From the NCBI RefSeq assembly GCF_003491345.1, contig NZ_CP025513.1, forward strand, positions 372,001-436,000: 64,000 nucleotides of DNA. The letters run 5' to 3'. Every line of letters starts with the position of its first letter. Position 1 is the first letter of the stretch. The notes under the pieces were generated by a model. That model was not told the origin of the DNA. It saw only the letters and a list, made by a program, of their open reading frames with translations, and made no database searches. Shown piece after piece: positions 1 to 8,628 of the stretch. The position numbers and the translations under genes are program-made. This DNA is from Neorhizobium sp. SOG26 (GTDB lineage: Bacteria; Pseudomonadota; Alphaproteobacteria; Rhizobiales; Rhizobiaceae).

Positions 1-697
1 CGATGCCGGCGATATCCACGGTGCGGGCGACCATCGTGCACCACGCCTCGATGGAGGCGCAGTACTCGTCCCCGGTGATGTTCCGATAAGCTGCACAGCC
101 GATGACGCCGCCCGTGTCTTTCAATGCACGAATGACGTCATCCGACTTGTTACGCTTGTGCATGAAAAGCGACTGCGCGTTGGCATGCGTCACAGCGATC
201 GGTTTTTCAGACACTTTGATTGCGTCCAAGGTGGTTCGGTCGCCGACATGGCTGCAATCGACAAGGATTCCGGCTGAATTCATCTCGCGGACCACTTCCT
301 TACCAAAGCGGGCCAGACCGGAATCCTCCGCTTCGTAGCAGGAGCCACCGAGCTCGTTCTGATTGTTGTACGTCAGTTGCACGACGCGTACACCGAGTTC
401 GGCGAACATCTCCACGAAACGGATGCGACCTTCAAAGAGGTTGGCGTTCTGGAAACCCATGATGATCGCGAGCTTGCCCGATTGCGATATGCGGGTGATA
501 TCACGCGCCGTAAGAGCGATCTCAGCGATGTCGGCGTTGTCTCGAACGAGGTCGCGCCAACGACCTATTGAATCCATGGATTCAACGGCACCCTCCCAAA
601 AGCCGCAGGTATTGACGACGCCGCCCACATCTCCTGCGAGGAGAGCTTGGAAAGCGGCACGATCGAAATGACCGCATTGCAACCCGTCGATGATCAT
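1..697 (-). CDS. Membrane dipeptidase family (M19, renal dipeptidase-like), 3' end beyond the window
   Basis: Translating the minus strand from the ATG at 697 gives an open frame of about 232 codons to the window edge, so the C-terminus is missing. Family features are an early HFD (residues 10-12, the His-x-Asp zinc pair), LTYNNQNELGGSCYE (108-122), DCSH (147-150, His ligand) and THAN (170-173, His ligand). The position where classical renal dipeptidases have the bridging Glu reads GFQN (81-84), with Gln. I recall this change from a bacterial subfamily that often sits in small-molecule catabolic loci. The start ATG overlaps the stop of the upstream gene (ATGA at 697-694), so translation is probably coupled. 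Members hydrolyse dipeptides or related amides; the substrate here is unknown. No signal peptide is visible, so it is probably cytoplasmic. Confidence 0.88.
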   Translation of the reverse strand, partial: MIIDGLQCGHFDRAAFQALLAGDVGGVVNTCGFWEGAVESMDSIGRWRDLVRDNADIAEIALTARDITRISQSGKLAIIMGFQNANLFEGRIRFVEMFAELGVRVVQLTYNNQNELGGSCYEAEDSGLARFGKEVVREMNSAGILVDCSHVGDRTTLDAIKVSEKPIAVTHANAQSLFMHKRNKSDDVIRALKDTGGVIGCAAYRNITGDEYCASIEAWCTMVARTVDIAGI

Positions 698-1413
698 GAT
701 GCGGCTCCTTCCTTGATCCGTTCAGAGAGGTTCGAAGCCAGGAAGGAGACGTCTGTCTCGTCGTCGTTGTCTTTGCGACCGATAACGGTGCCGTCTTCGT
801 TGACAATCATTGGCCCAGCATGTCGTCGTGAAACGGCGCTGTCCGTAGCAAGCGCTTGCTTCGCCAGATGGTAGATGCGCCACCAGAGATCAGCTTCGAT
901 CTCGACACCTTCGTTGAGGAGAGCCCATAGCAACGGATCGTCTTCTTGAACGTCGCCTTTAACAGGAGCAGGTCTCGCTCTCAACACGTTGTCCCGGACG
1001 GTGATCGCCAGCCCCGATCTTCCACCGAAAGCGGCCGCGAGTTCCAGTTCGTCAGCGTCTGCCGCATTCTGCACTGTCAGTTCTGCGGAGCCATGGCGTG
1101 CGACGATCTCCCCAAGAAGATCGATAGCACTGGGCAGCGCAAACCACGCGTGCTCCCCATGGGCATCCAACGCGATCAAATTGTCGGTCTCGCTGACTAC
1201 GCTGATACGCACGGGATCGGCAGACTTGAAGTCGCCGAAGCGCCTTTCGAGCATGTCGAAGCCGCCCAGGCCACGCTTTTGCGAATACATCGGGAAGTCG
1301 CAGATCGCGAGGAAAAATCCCTTTGGAAGACTGCAAAGGGAGAAGATGCGCTCGGACATCAGGCGCATCTCGCGAGGCATCACCCTCATCGTGGTGCTGG
1401 ACAAGACATTCAT
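694..1413 (-). CDS. Unrecognised conserved-looking protein, 239 aa
   Basis: I do not recognise this family. The start is set at the ATG at 1413 because it overlaps the stop of the upstream gene (ATGA at 1413-1410). An in-frame start further upstream (1440) would lie inside that gene. The protein has an N-terminal stretch rich in Met, Leu and Phe, then an acidic, soluble-looking body with no membrane segment. A Trp/Tyr patch (DLWWRIYHLAKQ) lies near residues 175-186 and the tail is charged. It is the third gene of a four-gene operon (IclR regulator, 569-aa protein, this one, dipeptidase), overlapping both neighbours by 4 bp. That arrangement suggests it acts with them, perhaps as a subunit or accessory protein of the same catabolic step. 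That role is inference from position only. Confidence 0.72.
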   Translation of the reverse strand: MNVLSSTTMRVMPREMRLMSERIFSLCSLPKGFFLAICDFPMYSQKRGLGGFDMLERRFGDFKSADPVRISVVSETDNLIALDAHGEHAWFALPSAIDLLGEIVARHGSAELTVQNAADADELELAAAFGGRSGLAITVRDNVLRARPAPVKGDVQEDDPLLWALLNEGVEIEADLWWRIYHLAKQALATDSAVSRRHAGPMIVNEDGTVIGRKDNDDETDVSFLASNLSERIKEGAAS

Positions 1414-3119
1414 AGAACTGGCTCCGCCGGGTAGTACCAAGTGCCAGTGTAACCGGCACGCAGATCATCAGGCGTCGGGGCGCCGTGATAAAGGACACCG
1501 CGCAGGTTGCGGCTCAGGAAATCCCGGCTCTTGTCGATGCCGTGGATGCCGACATTCATCAGCCTCACAAGGTCAATTGGAACGAACGCTTCGGAGTTAA
1601 TATTGGCGCGCGGCGTGTGATATTCGTGCCCTTTGAGGCTCTGAACCCGTGACACCATGTAGCGGTGCTGCGGGTGTTTCAAGAGAAAGCGAGCGACGGA
1701 AAGCGTGCGGTCTTCGGCATTGAGATCAGCGAGCAGGGCCTGGATGTTACCGCACACATCCAGACCAAGGTCCAAGGCGTCCGGCACTTCTTCACGAGCA
1801 CCTCGTCGGGGCTCCTCTGCCGTCTCGGACTTGTACCACACGTATTTGTAGGCGTCCGGACCCGACATATCCACGTCAAGAGCCCACTGGTAATCCTGGC
1901 GTACCAGCGCGATCAGATCTTCAACTCTATCGGCAGGAGAGACGACCAACTCATCGGGCGCCTTGACTGCCTGCAACAAGGCATCGGCCTCATCCGGTAC
2001 GAGTTCCAGATAGAGCGACAAGAGCGTCTCATATGCCTCAGGAACGACTTTGCCATCGAGATGGTCCGCCAATACGTCCAACGGCTGAACCGTTTCGCCC
2101 CCAAAGACAACACCGCTGGCCCGGAACTGGTGTAGCTGCCCCAAGATCATCTCGAGATCGTCGGCAACCTGAGCACTGGATGCGAACGTCTCGTAGACCA
2201 TCCTGTCCTGCTGGCGAAAGAGGATCGCTCGCCGAAGAAGGTTTGCAAGCTGTTCGATACGACGATCCGCTTTGTCTAATATGAGCGCCCGCGCAAGCGC
2301 GATGGCCTGTTCTCGTGCCGAAAGGAGCCTGTTTATCAACCGTGGGTGCTTGTGCACGAAGAAGATGAGCCCAAGAGCTGATCCGTTGCCTACACCGATA
2401 TAGCGGCGCAGCTCTGGCGCTAGCTTGATTGCCCGCGAGGACGTCTTGGCGGCAAGATGCTCAACCAGGTCGCAGGAAAACTCGCGCATCAGGTAAGCTG
2501 TCAGCAACTGGGCTTCGAGCACGCCCCCGAGGGCATGGCTTGCGCCAAGCGATGGAAAGGAGCGCGTTCCGAAAGTCCCGTTTCCGTCAAGGCCGGTATT
2601 GCGCATCAGGTAGCACACCCGAGCGATGTCCTCCACCTGAGGCTGGCGGCCTTCGGCCAGCGCTGCCATGGTCTGGTCGAAGACACGCATCGATCTGTTT
2701 GACCGGCACCATATGAGGGCGCTGGACGTCGCCCTACCTGTATAGAGCTTCGGGATCTCCCGGCGCGCGCTCTCTATCTCCTCTTCCGTGGCGGGACCTT
2801 CGATGAGTGCACCCATCATGTCCCAGGCTTGGCCAATGATGCGACCTGTTCGCGCGGTGCGGCTTGGCGGACGCGAAAAGCCAATGAAGGAGAATTCCTG
2901 ATTTGGCGCCTTGATCGAGTAGACAACGGTGCCATCTGCATTGCTGTCCACATCGAACCGAACAATGCTGATGTCCCATCTTTCGCGGATCATCTTGTTC
3001 ATGAAAGCACGAGTCCCGCTGAGCCGGCTCGGCTGAATGGCTGCCAGCCTGGAGGTCTTCATCACCTCGTAGCCTGGCCTCGGCAGCGGCTTTGCTGCCT
3101 TTGTGGATGTTGCGGTCAT
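1410..3119 (-). CDS. Unrecognised large soluble protein, 569 aa
   Basis: I cannot name the family. The chosen start is the ATG at 3119, five bases after the IclR stop; a longer frame reaching back to 3242 would overlap the IclR gene. The protein begins MTATSTKAAKPLPRPGYEVM and has no signal peptide or clear transmembrane helix. Notable stretches are a Gly/Phe-rich segment GNGTFGTRSFPSLGASHALGG near 200 and RRYIGVGNGSALGLIFFVHKHPRL near 260. The centre is helical and Leu/Arg/Ala-rich, and the C-terminus is aromatic (GTWYYPAEPVL). It overlaps the downstream 239-aa gene by ATGA. Coding character is good along the whole length. Lying between an IclR regulator and a dipeptidase-family enzyme, it may be an enzyme or large subunit of an uncharacterised degradation pathway (inference). 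Confidence 0.75.
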   Translation of the reverse strand: MTATSTKAAKPLPRPGYEVMKTSRLAAIQPSRLSGTRAFMNKMIRERWDISIVRFDVDSNADGTVVYSIKAPNQEFSFIGFSRPPSRTARTGRIIGQAWDMMGALIEGPATEEEIESARREIPKLYTGRATSSALIWCRSNRSMRVFDQTMAALAEGRQPQVEDIARVCYLMRNTGLDGNGTFGTRSFPSLGASHALGGVLEAQLLTAYLMREFSCDLVEHLAAKTSSRAIKLAPELRRYIGVGNGSALGLIFFVHKHPRLINRLLSAREQAIALARALILDKADRRIEQLANLLRRAILFRQQDRMVYETFASSAQVADDLEMILGQLHQFRASGVVFGGETVQPLDVLADHLDGKVVPEAYETLLSLYLELVPDEADALLQAVKAPDELVVSPADRVEDLIALVRQDYQWALDVDMSGPDAYKYVWYKSETAEEPRRGAREEVPDALDLGLDVCGNIQALLADLNAEDRTLSVARFLLKHPQHRYMVSRVQSLKGHEYHTPRANINSEAFVPIDLVRLMNVGIHGIDKSRDFLSRNLRGVLYHGAPTPDDLRAGYTGTWYYPAEPVL

Positions 3120-3124
3120 GCCCC

Positions 3125-3883
3125 TCAACGCGCTCCCTGCTGCATCTTGGTTATGGCGCGAGCCGCTTCGAGAAGCGGTTCGCGGAAGGTTTCGAGATCG
3201 AAGCGCGTTTCCGGCATCACCAGCGAGACCGTGGAAAGGCACTTGTCGTGAATGTCGAAAATCGGCGCGGCGATCGCGACTACTCCGCTATGGGTGTAAC
3301 CGCTCGAGACGGCGTAACCCTTCTGACGGGCCTCATCGAGAAGCGCATCGGCTGCGAGCGGGTCGCCGTTCTGCTTGAGCCGCTCAAGCGTTGCTGGATC
3401 CGCGAACGCTGTAAGTACTCGCCCTGACGCTGATCCTTCCAGCGACATGGTGGTGCCGATCTTTTGCTCGGCCCTCAAAACGCTCTGGGATTCGACACGC
3501 GAAACGATGCACGGCACGCCACGGTCAAGAACGGCGAGCGACGCGGTTTCCTTCACCCGGGCGACGAGCATTTCAAGGATTGGCTGGACCCGCGTACCCA
3601 GATCGGCTTGCTCCAATGCGGCCGCTGCCAACCGGCAGGAATGCATCGAAAGTCGGTAGCGCAACTCGTGATCCTGCTCGACCAGACCTGCCTCAACTAA
3701 CGTCAACAGGCGCTGATAGGCCGTTGGGCGCGACAATTCCATGGCCATCGCAATCTCGGGCAGTCGCATCCCACGACTGCTTTGCGCCAACACATCGAGC
3801 ACAGCCATAGTTTTGATGACCGTCGACAGAGGACGTACGCCCGAATTTTCCTCTTGTATTCTATATGAATATGTTGTATCCAT
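3125..3883 (-). CDS. IclR-family transcriptional regulator
   Basis: The 252-aa protein has the IclR layout. A winged helix-turn-helix occupies about residues 19-80 (helices around LPEIAMAMELSRPTAYQRLLTLVEAGLV). A C-terminal effector-binding domain follows at about 85-250, including the GYAVSSGYTHSGVVAIAAPIF segment typical of the family. IclR proteins repress or activate small catabolic operons in response to a pathway metabolite. This one is the first gene of the minus-strand operon, so autoregulation is likely. The start at 3883 lies in an AT-rich stretch and has no strong ribosome-binding site. The next gene begins 5 bases after its stop. Confidence 0.93.
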   Translation of the reverse strand: MDTTYSYRIQEENSGVRPLSTVIKTMAVLDVLAQSSRGMRLPEIAMAMELSRPTAYQRLLTLVEAGLVEQDHELRYRLSMHSCRLAAAALEQADLGTRVQPILEMLVARVKETASLAVLDRGVPCIVSRVESQSVLRAEQKIGTTMSLEGSASGRVLTAFADPATLERLKQNGDPLAADALLDEARQKGYAVSSGYTHSGVVAIAAPIFDIHDKCLSTVSLVMPETRFDLETFREPLLEAARAITKMQQGAR

Positions 3884-4387
3884 AGAGAATATATTGAACG
3901 GTCGGTTGATCTATGTCAACCGCCACATAAGCTCGCGGCTACTCATTGCGCTTTAAGTCTCAGCCGCCGCACACCGGAACATGCGGTGATAAGTCTGCTA
4001 CAGAAAGCGGTTCGTACGACGGGCCCTCGATTTCGGTCGGGTGCAGAGATTGGACGGCAAACTCGAACCGACTGCGTTCGGAGGACCAACGGTCACCGCA
4101 GGCCACTACTTATAGGCGGCTTTCTGCTGGGGGAGACGGAGCTGCTTGCACGGCACGGTGAGCCGCCCTTAGCTACGAAGAGGAACTCTCCATTCTCGCC
4201 GGGCACAGGAGCGCAAGGTAAGACTGAAATTGAGCAACCCAAGAGCGAACGAGGCGCATCCTCCAGCGCCGCTCAAACGGCTCTGCCTGCCTCCGTTCTA
4301 GTAGACTTGTCGGAGCGTTGGCTGCGCTTTCGGTAGCCGGTCTATAGGGCGATCATAGGTCGCTCTGCCCGACGACCGAATTTTCGC
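3884..4387. other. Intergenic region between the IclR gene and an insertion sequence
   Basis: The first 70 bases (about 3885-3955) are AT-rich and should hold the promoter and operator of the leftward IclR operon. I could not assign a specific operator. From about 3960 to 4387 the sequence is GC-rich with several short overlapping frames but no recognisable protein, RNA or repeat. Confidence 0.4.
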
Positions 4388-4455
4388 TCTTTGACCTGAG
4401 CCCCTGAACTTCCTCCAGAATTTGGTAGAGTCCGTCACAGCTAGGAGACGGACGG

Positions 4456-4722
4456 ATGAAGCGTTCACGGTTCACGGAAGAACAGATCATCGGGATATTG
4501 AAGGAGCAGGAGGCGGGCGCGAAGACAGTTGATGTCTGCCGCAAGCACGGCATCTCGGATGCGACCTTCTACAAATACAAGGCGAAGTACGGCGGCATGG
4601 ACGTGTCGGATGCGCGCAAGCTGAAAGCGCTTGAGGACGAGAATGCCAAACTGAAGAAGCTGCTCGCCGAGGCCATGCTGGACAATGCGATCCTTAAGGA
4701 TGTCGCTGCAAAAAAATGGTGA
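4456..4722 (+). CDS. IS3-family transposase OrfA (IS407 group)
   Basis: This 88-aa protein starts [21 protein letters not shown] and carries the helix-turn-helix that binds the element ends (about 8-50). A leucine-rich coiled coil follows (about 58-80). It ends in the A7 run at about 4710-4716 followed by TGGTGA, where a -1 ribosomal frameshift would join it to OrfB to make the active OrfAB transposase. The length and motif order match the group. Confidence 0.93.
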   Translation: MKRSRFTEEQIIGILKEQEAGAKTVDVCRKHGISDATFYKYKAKYGGMDVSDARKLKALEDENAKLKKLLAEAMLDNAILKDVAAKKW

Positions 4723-5555
4723 CGCCCGATGTGAAGCGGGATGCGGTGGCTCATGTCTGTGTGCAGCACGGGGTGAGCCAGCGTCGGGCGTGCGAGGTTC
4801 TGTCGGTTGATCGTTCGAGCATGCGGTATCGCAGCGTGCGGCCTGACGATGCGGTCATTCGTGAGGCGATGAAGAAGGTGGCATCTGAGCGACGCCGCTT
4901 CGGTTATCGCCGTATCCACGTCATGCTGGGCCGGCAGGGGATCGTCATGAACCTGAAGAAGCTTCGGCGTCTCTACCGGGAGGAGAAGCTGACGGTGCGC
5001 AAGCGTGGCGGCCGAAAACGGGCCTTGGGGACAAGGCGGCCTCTGGCTCTGCCCTTACGCCCCAATGAGCGCTGGAGCCTGGACTTTGTCAGCGATGCCT
5101 TCACCGACGGTCGCCGGTTTCGGGTGCTGGCGGTCGTCGACGACTTCAGCCGTGAATGCCTGTGCCTGGTGGCAGACACATCGCTGTCTGGCGCAAGGCT
5201 GGCTCGGGAACTGGATAGTCTCATCGCCAGACGCGGAAGACCGAGGACGATCGTCTCGGACAACGGCACGGAGATGACCAGCATGGCCATCCTCAAATGG
5301 TGCCAGGAGACCAAGGTCGACTGGCACTACATCGCCCCCGGCAAGCCGATGCAGAACGGCTTCGTCGAAAGCTTCAACGGCAGCTTCCGTGACGAGTGCC
5401 TGAATGAGACGCTGTTCTCGTCGCTCACCCAGGCCCGCGCCGCCATCACTGCATGGAAGGAGGATTACAACAGGAACAGACCGCACTCGTCGCTGGGCAA
5501 TATCACCCCCAGCGAATTCGCAATGAAAATGGCTATGGAAAAACAGGCCGCATGA
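4716..5555 (+). CDS. IS3-family transposase OrfB (IS407 group), DDE integrase domain
   Basis: The 279-aa frame has an HTH_21-like N-terminus ([16 protein letters not shown]) followed by the rve integrase core. The catalytic triad is visible as [10 protein letters not shown] (first Asp), IVSDNGTEM (second Asp) and [17 protein letters not shown] (Glu). It is intact to its C-terminal [15 protein letters not shown] motif. It overlaps OrfA by 7 bases in the -1 frame, consistent with programmed frameshifting. Expression is expected mainly as the OrfAB fusion. Confidence 0.93.
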   Translation: MVTPDVKRDAVAHVCVQHGVSQRRACEVLSVDRSSMRYRSVRPDDAVIREAMKKVASERRRFGYRRIHVMLGRQGIVMNLKKLRRLYREEKLTVRKRGGRKRALGTRRPLALPLRPNERWSLDFVSDAFTDGRRFRVLAVVDDFSRECLCLVADTSLSGARLARELDSLIARRGRPRTIVSDNGTEMTSMAILKWCQETKVDWHYIAPGKPMQNGFVESFNGSFRDECLNETLFSSLTQARAAITAWKEDYNRNRPHSSLGNITPSEFAMKMAMEKQAA

Positions 5556-5714
5556 GGCCAGATTGAAAACCCAGACTCTCTCGAAAACTGGAGGGAAGTT
5601 GGGTCTCAGGCCATCTTGAAGGGATCAAGGACCTTTGACCCCTTCATCTAAGGCTGTCGCATCCGAACCGGACACAAATTATGCTCTTTTGCACTATTAG
5701 CGCACAGACGCGCG

Positions 5715-6854
5715 TTACGGATAGGCTGTAGCGCCATCCGGCTTGCGAGTTACCTTTCGCTCCCAGTGGACATAGTCATCTGTCAACAGCGCTTTCTCAT
5801 CGATCTCGATGCCCCAGCCCGGCCGATCCGGGCGTAGGTTCATGTGACCGTCCACCGGCATATAAGGGTCGAGCGCCCAAGGAGCGTGGACGTGCGGCTT
5901 GAACTCGAGAACCTTGAAGTTGGGTTGTGCTGCAGCGAAATGAACGTTGACGGCAGTCGCGAGCGGGCCCATCGGGTTATGGGGAGCCATGGTGACATAG
6001 TGCGCTTCCGCAATAGCGCCGATACGGCGCATCTCGGTTACACCACCAACAACGCAGATATCAGGCTGGATAATATCGGCGCCACGCGCCGAAAGCAGCG
6101 AGAGAAACTCAAAGCGATTGTAAAGTGACTCACCCGTTGCCAAGGGAACGTTGACCTTCGACTTCAGCTCGGCCCATGCCGGGATATGCTCCATACGAAT
6201 GGGTTCTTCGTAGAAGTATGGATCATAAGGAGCGATTGCGGCAGCAAGCTGGATGGCCTGATACGGCTCGAAGATCTTCGCATGCGCGTCGAAGGCAAAT
6301 TCGAAATGCGACGGCGTGATCTCGCGGATCCGACCAAACCAGTCACCGGTTTCCTTCACCAGTTCCCCCCACCGGCCAGAATGCAAGTCGCGACGGTAGG
6401 GGCTGAGCTTGAAGGCAGTATAGCCGTATTTCTCGTTCAGCTTCAGTGTCTGTTCCTTGGCATGCTCGGCATCGGGCGCGGTATAGACACCGCAGTAGAC
6501 CTTGACCCGGTCACGGACGTTACCGCCTAGCAGCATGTAGACCGGCAGACCTGCGGCCTTGCCAGCGATGTCCCATAACGCGTGATCGATTGCAGAAATC
6601 GCGGCAAGACCTAAGGCTCCGGGAGGAAACCGGCACTGTTGGTTCAGCTTTAGAATCAGAAATTCGACGCGGCGTGGGTCTTCACCCTCGATCTGATGGA
6701 AAAGATAATCCAGAAGCGGCGGCAGCGCCCAGTCGGGCCCATGATTGTAGCACTCACCCCAGCCGGAAATTCCTTCGCTCGTTTCGATCTTAAGTAGCAA
6801 GCGAGGACGTTCATCGACGCGCTGCATGTAAGTCTTGATGCCAGTAATACGCAC
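5715..6854 (-). CDS. Enolase-superfamily (mandelate racemase/muconate lactonizing type) sugar-acid dehydratase
   Basis: The 379-aa protein has the N-terminal capping domain (1-115) and the barrel of the superfamily. Metal ligands are visible as FDAH (Asp189), YEEP (Glu216/217) and TGES (Glu242). A catalytic His lies in APHNPMGP (His292), which points to the mandelate-racemase subgroup and resembles galactonate dehydratases. The usual second-strand KxK reads KLS (149-151), so the second base is altered. Family members abstract the proton alpha to a carboxylate and often dehydrate aldonic acids; the exact acid cannot be read from sequence. It is last in the leftward operon behind a DapA-like enzyme and a GntR regulator, 14 bases after the former. 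An importer is divergent to them. Confidence 0.88.
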   Translation of the reverse strand: MRITGIKTYMQRVDERPRLLLKIETSEGISGWGECYNHGPDWALPPLLDYLFHQIEGEDPRRVEFLILKLNQQCRFPPGALGLAAISAIDHALWDIAGKAAGLPVYMLLGGNVRDRVKVYCGVYTAPDAEHAKEQTLKLNEKYGYTAFKLSPYRRDLHSGRWGELVKETGDWFGRIREITPSHFEFAFDAHAKIFEPYQAIQLAAAIAPYDPYFYEEPIRMEHIPAWAELKSKVNVPLATGESLYNRFEFLSLLSARGADIIQPDICVVGGVTEMRRIGAIAEAHYVTMAPHNPMGPLATAVNVHFAAAQPNFKVLEFKPHVHAPWALDPYMPVDGHMNLRPDRPGWGIEIDEKALLTDDYVHWERKVTRKPDGATAYP

Positions 6855-6868
6855 TTGGTGTATCTCCG

Positions 6869-7789
6869 TCAGGCGGCCAGAGCTTCGGTGTTCACGCGCT
6901 CGACGATGCCGCGCAGGATGCGTCGCTCATCATCATTGAGGGCAACGACGCCCGGTACACGAACTGGGCCGACATCCGTGCCGAGCATGCCGAGCGCTTC
7001 CTTCACAACCGTTACGTTGGCGCCGTTGTTGTATTTGGTGCGCAGCATCTCGAAGCCCGCAATGCCATCGATCAGGCCGCGCGCCGTCCCGTAGTCGCCA
7101 GCTTCCAGCGCTTGGTGGATGGCATGCGAGCGTTCGGGGAAAACATTGACGAGGCCGGAGGTAAAGCCTTTCGCGCCCATCGCGTAGAATGCCGGTGCCC
7201 AACCTTCCGCCAGACCACAGACCCAGATGGCCGGCGCGTCGTGGGTGGCGCGGATGACTTCGGCAAGCAGCATAAGGTTCGGCGAAGCGAACTTGATGCC
7301 GGCGATGTTCGGATGCAGGGCGAGCTTACGGAAATCTTCCACAGAGAAGCTGTCACTGCGTACATAGGCGATCACCGGAACGGTCGAAAATTCGGCCAAC
7401 TCCAGGAAGTAGCCCGCTTGATAGGATGGTCCAGCAAATGGATCCATGGGATGGTGCCCCATGATCGCATCGGCGCCTTCAGAGATGGCATCCTTTGCAA
7501 GCGTCTTGGCCTCGGCAAGTGAACGCCCTACGGCTGCACTGACCAGCGCCTTGCCGTCGGCCGCCTTGACCGTCGTGGCGTGCACGAGCCGCACTTCGTC
7601 CATCGTCAGCGTAAAAAATTCGCCCGTGTTGCCGGCAGCCATCAGGTTATGCACCTTGGCTGCGGCCATGCGTTGGATCAGGGAGGAAAGCGTTTCGGCG
7701 TCGACAGTCCCGTCTTGCCGGTAGGGCGTCACCGGAACTCCAGAGATGCCGGTCAGCGCCTTCCTTACAGTCTGAAGCCTGTCATTCAC
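6869..7789 (-). CDS. DapA/NAL-family aldolase or dehydratase
   Basis: This 306-aa protein has the class I aldolase barrel signature. AAGNTGEFFTLT (51-62) is the carboxylate-binding loop. AYVRS carries the conserved Tyr (Tyr142), and GIKFA carries the Schiff-base Lys (Lys166). Length matches the family. Because it is paired with an enolase-superfamily dehydratase and a FadR-type regulator, the likely substrate is a 2-keto-3-deoxy sugar acid or a relative rather than a lysine-pathway intermediate (inference). Its start follows the GntR stop with essentially no gap, so the genes are co-transcribed. Confidence 0.88.
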   Translation of the reverse strand: MNDRLQTVRKALTGISGVPVTPYRQDGTVDAETLSSLIQRMAAAKVHNLMAAGNTGEFFTLTMDEVRLVHATTVKAADGKALVSAAVGRSLAEAKTLAKDAISEGADAIMGHHPMDPFAGPSYQAGYFLELAEFSTVPVIAYVRSDSFSVEDFRKLALHPNIAGIKFASPNLMLLAEVIRATHDAPAIWVCGLAEGWAPAFYAMGAKGFTSGLVNVFPERSHAIHQALEAGDYGTARGLIDGIAGFEMLRTKYNNGANVTVVKEALGMLGTDVGPVRVPGVVALNDDERRILRGIVERVNTEALAA

Positions 7790-7790
7790 G

Positions 7791-8534
7791 TCAGATATCC
7801 TTTTTGTTTCCGAAAACGATGTTCAAGTATGTTTCGCCTGAGCGCACCACGTGGTTGCGCATCTGCCGCTCGGCGAGATCAGCATCGCCTGAGACAATCG
7901 CCTCGGCGATGGCGGTGTGCTCTTCAAGAGCTTTCTCGCGCTCAGTGGGATCCATATGAATCACACGCCGAATGCTGGCGTCATAGAATTGCTGGCGCTC
8001 TATCAGCTTGGCCAGATAGCCGCATCGCGAACTGCGATGAATGTGCTCATGGAACTTCTCGTTGAGGGTGATCAGACTGTCGGCATCAGCCGACCCTGTC
8101 GCTTTCGCCATCATTTCGGCGATCGCCGTAAGCTCTTCATCAGCCGGCTTCTCAATGCGCTTTGCAGCCAAATGAGCAATCATCGACTCCAGCGCTGCCC
8201 GAGCGAGGATCATCTCCTCCGCCCAACTGCTGCTGAAACGGATGACGACACCGCGCCGCGGTAAAGCTTCGACCAGCCCCTCGGTTTCGAGTTGCCGAAG
8301 AGCCTCCTTCACCGGAGTGGTGCTGACGCCGAACTGCTCAGCAAGACCGCGTTCGTTGATCTTATCGCCCGTGGCAAAGCGCCCACCAATGATCGCATTG
8401 CGGATCGTACGGTGCACGTGGTCGCGAACCGTTGTCTGGAAGCTGGGATCGATTTTCTCGAAACCTTCCGGACGCCGCTCCTCTTGGCCCATCCCCTCAA
8501 TCATTTTTCCAAGGTCCGTTGACGAGAAAAACAT
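7791..8534 (-). CDS. GntR-family regulator with FCD domain (FadR type)
   Basis: The 247-aa protein has a GntR winged helix (about 34-100, including INERGLAEQFGVSTTPVKEALRQLETEGLV) and an all-helical FCD effector domain (about 105-235) with His-containing motifs (NEKFHEHIHR, EEHTAIAEA, RNHV). FCD regulators commonly respond to sugar acids or other carboxylates through a bound metal. It heads the leftward catabolic operon and diverges from an ABC importer. A palindrome 9 bases in front of its start is a plausible binding site for autoregulation and control of both arms. Confidence 0.93.
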   Translation of the reverse strand: MFFSSTDLGKMIEGMGQEERRPEGFEKIDPSFQTTVRDHVHRTIRNAIIGGRFATGDKINERGLAEQFGVSTTPVKEALRQLETEGLVEALPRRGVVIRFSSSWAEEMILARAALESMIAHLAAKRIEKPADEELTAIAEMMAKATGSADADSLITLNEKFHEHIHRSSRCGYLAKLIERQQFYDASIRRVIHMDPTEREKALEEHTAIAEAIVSGDADLAERQMRNHVVRSGETYLNIVFGNKKDI

Positions 8535-8542
8535 TATGTGAG

Positions 8543-8558
8543 ATCTGGTATATCAGAT
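8543..8558. promoter_or_regulatory. Candidate GntR/FCD operator (palindrome)
   Basis: The 16 bases ATCTGGTATATCAGAT form a near-perfect palindrome with a TGGTATATCA core. This is close to the TGGT-N2-ACCA style of sites bound by FadR-subfamily regulators. It sits between the divergent GntR gene (start 8534) and the importer's binding protein (start 8629), where one dimer could block both promoters. Binding is inferred. Confidence 0.7.
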
Positions 8559-8628
8559 TTCAGAACGATGTCGACATCGAAATTGATCAACACGAAAGAG
8601 GTTGAGGAGCCTCGGAGGAGCGAGAACA

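Larger units (their letters stand above)
4392..5613 (+). mobile_element. Intact IS3-family element (IS407 group), 1222 bp, with 4-bp target duplication
   Basis: The ends are imperfect inverted repeats. The left end begins TGACCTGAGCCCCTGAAC at 4392. The complement of the right end begins TGGCCTGAGACCCAAC and ends at 5613. Immediately outside lie TCTT (4388-4391) and TCTT (5614-5617), a 4-bp direct repeat, the size usual for the IS407 group. Both transposase frames are open and joined by an A7 slippery run. The element therefore looks complete and perhaps recently inserted. Confidence 0.92.

Noticed and set aside
3120-3242. Upstream extension of the 569-aa unknown protein to 3242
   Set aside because: It overlaps the end of the IclR gene and has no protein-like composition; the ATG at 3119 is five bases after that stop.
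3946-4336. Two overlapping plus-strand frames upstream of the IS407-type element
   Set aside because: No start signal, no family motif and basic GC-rich composition; probably non-coding.
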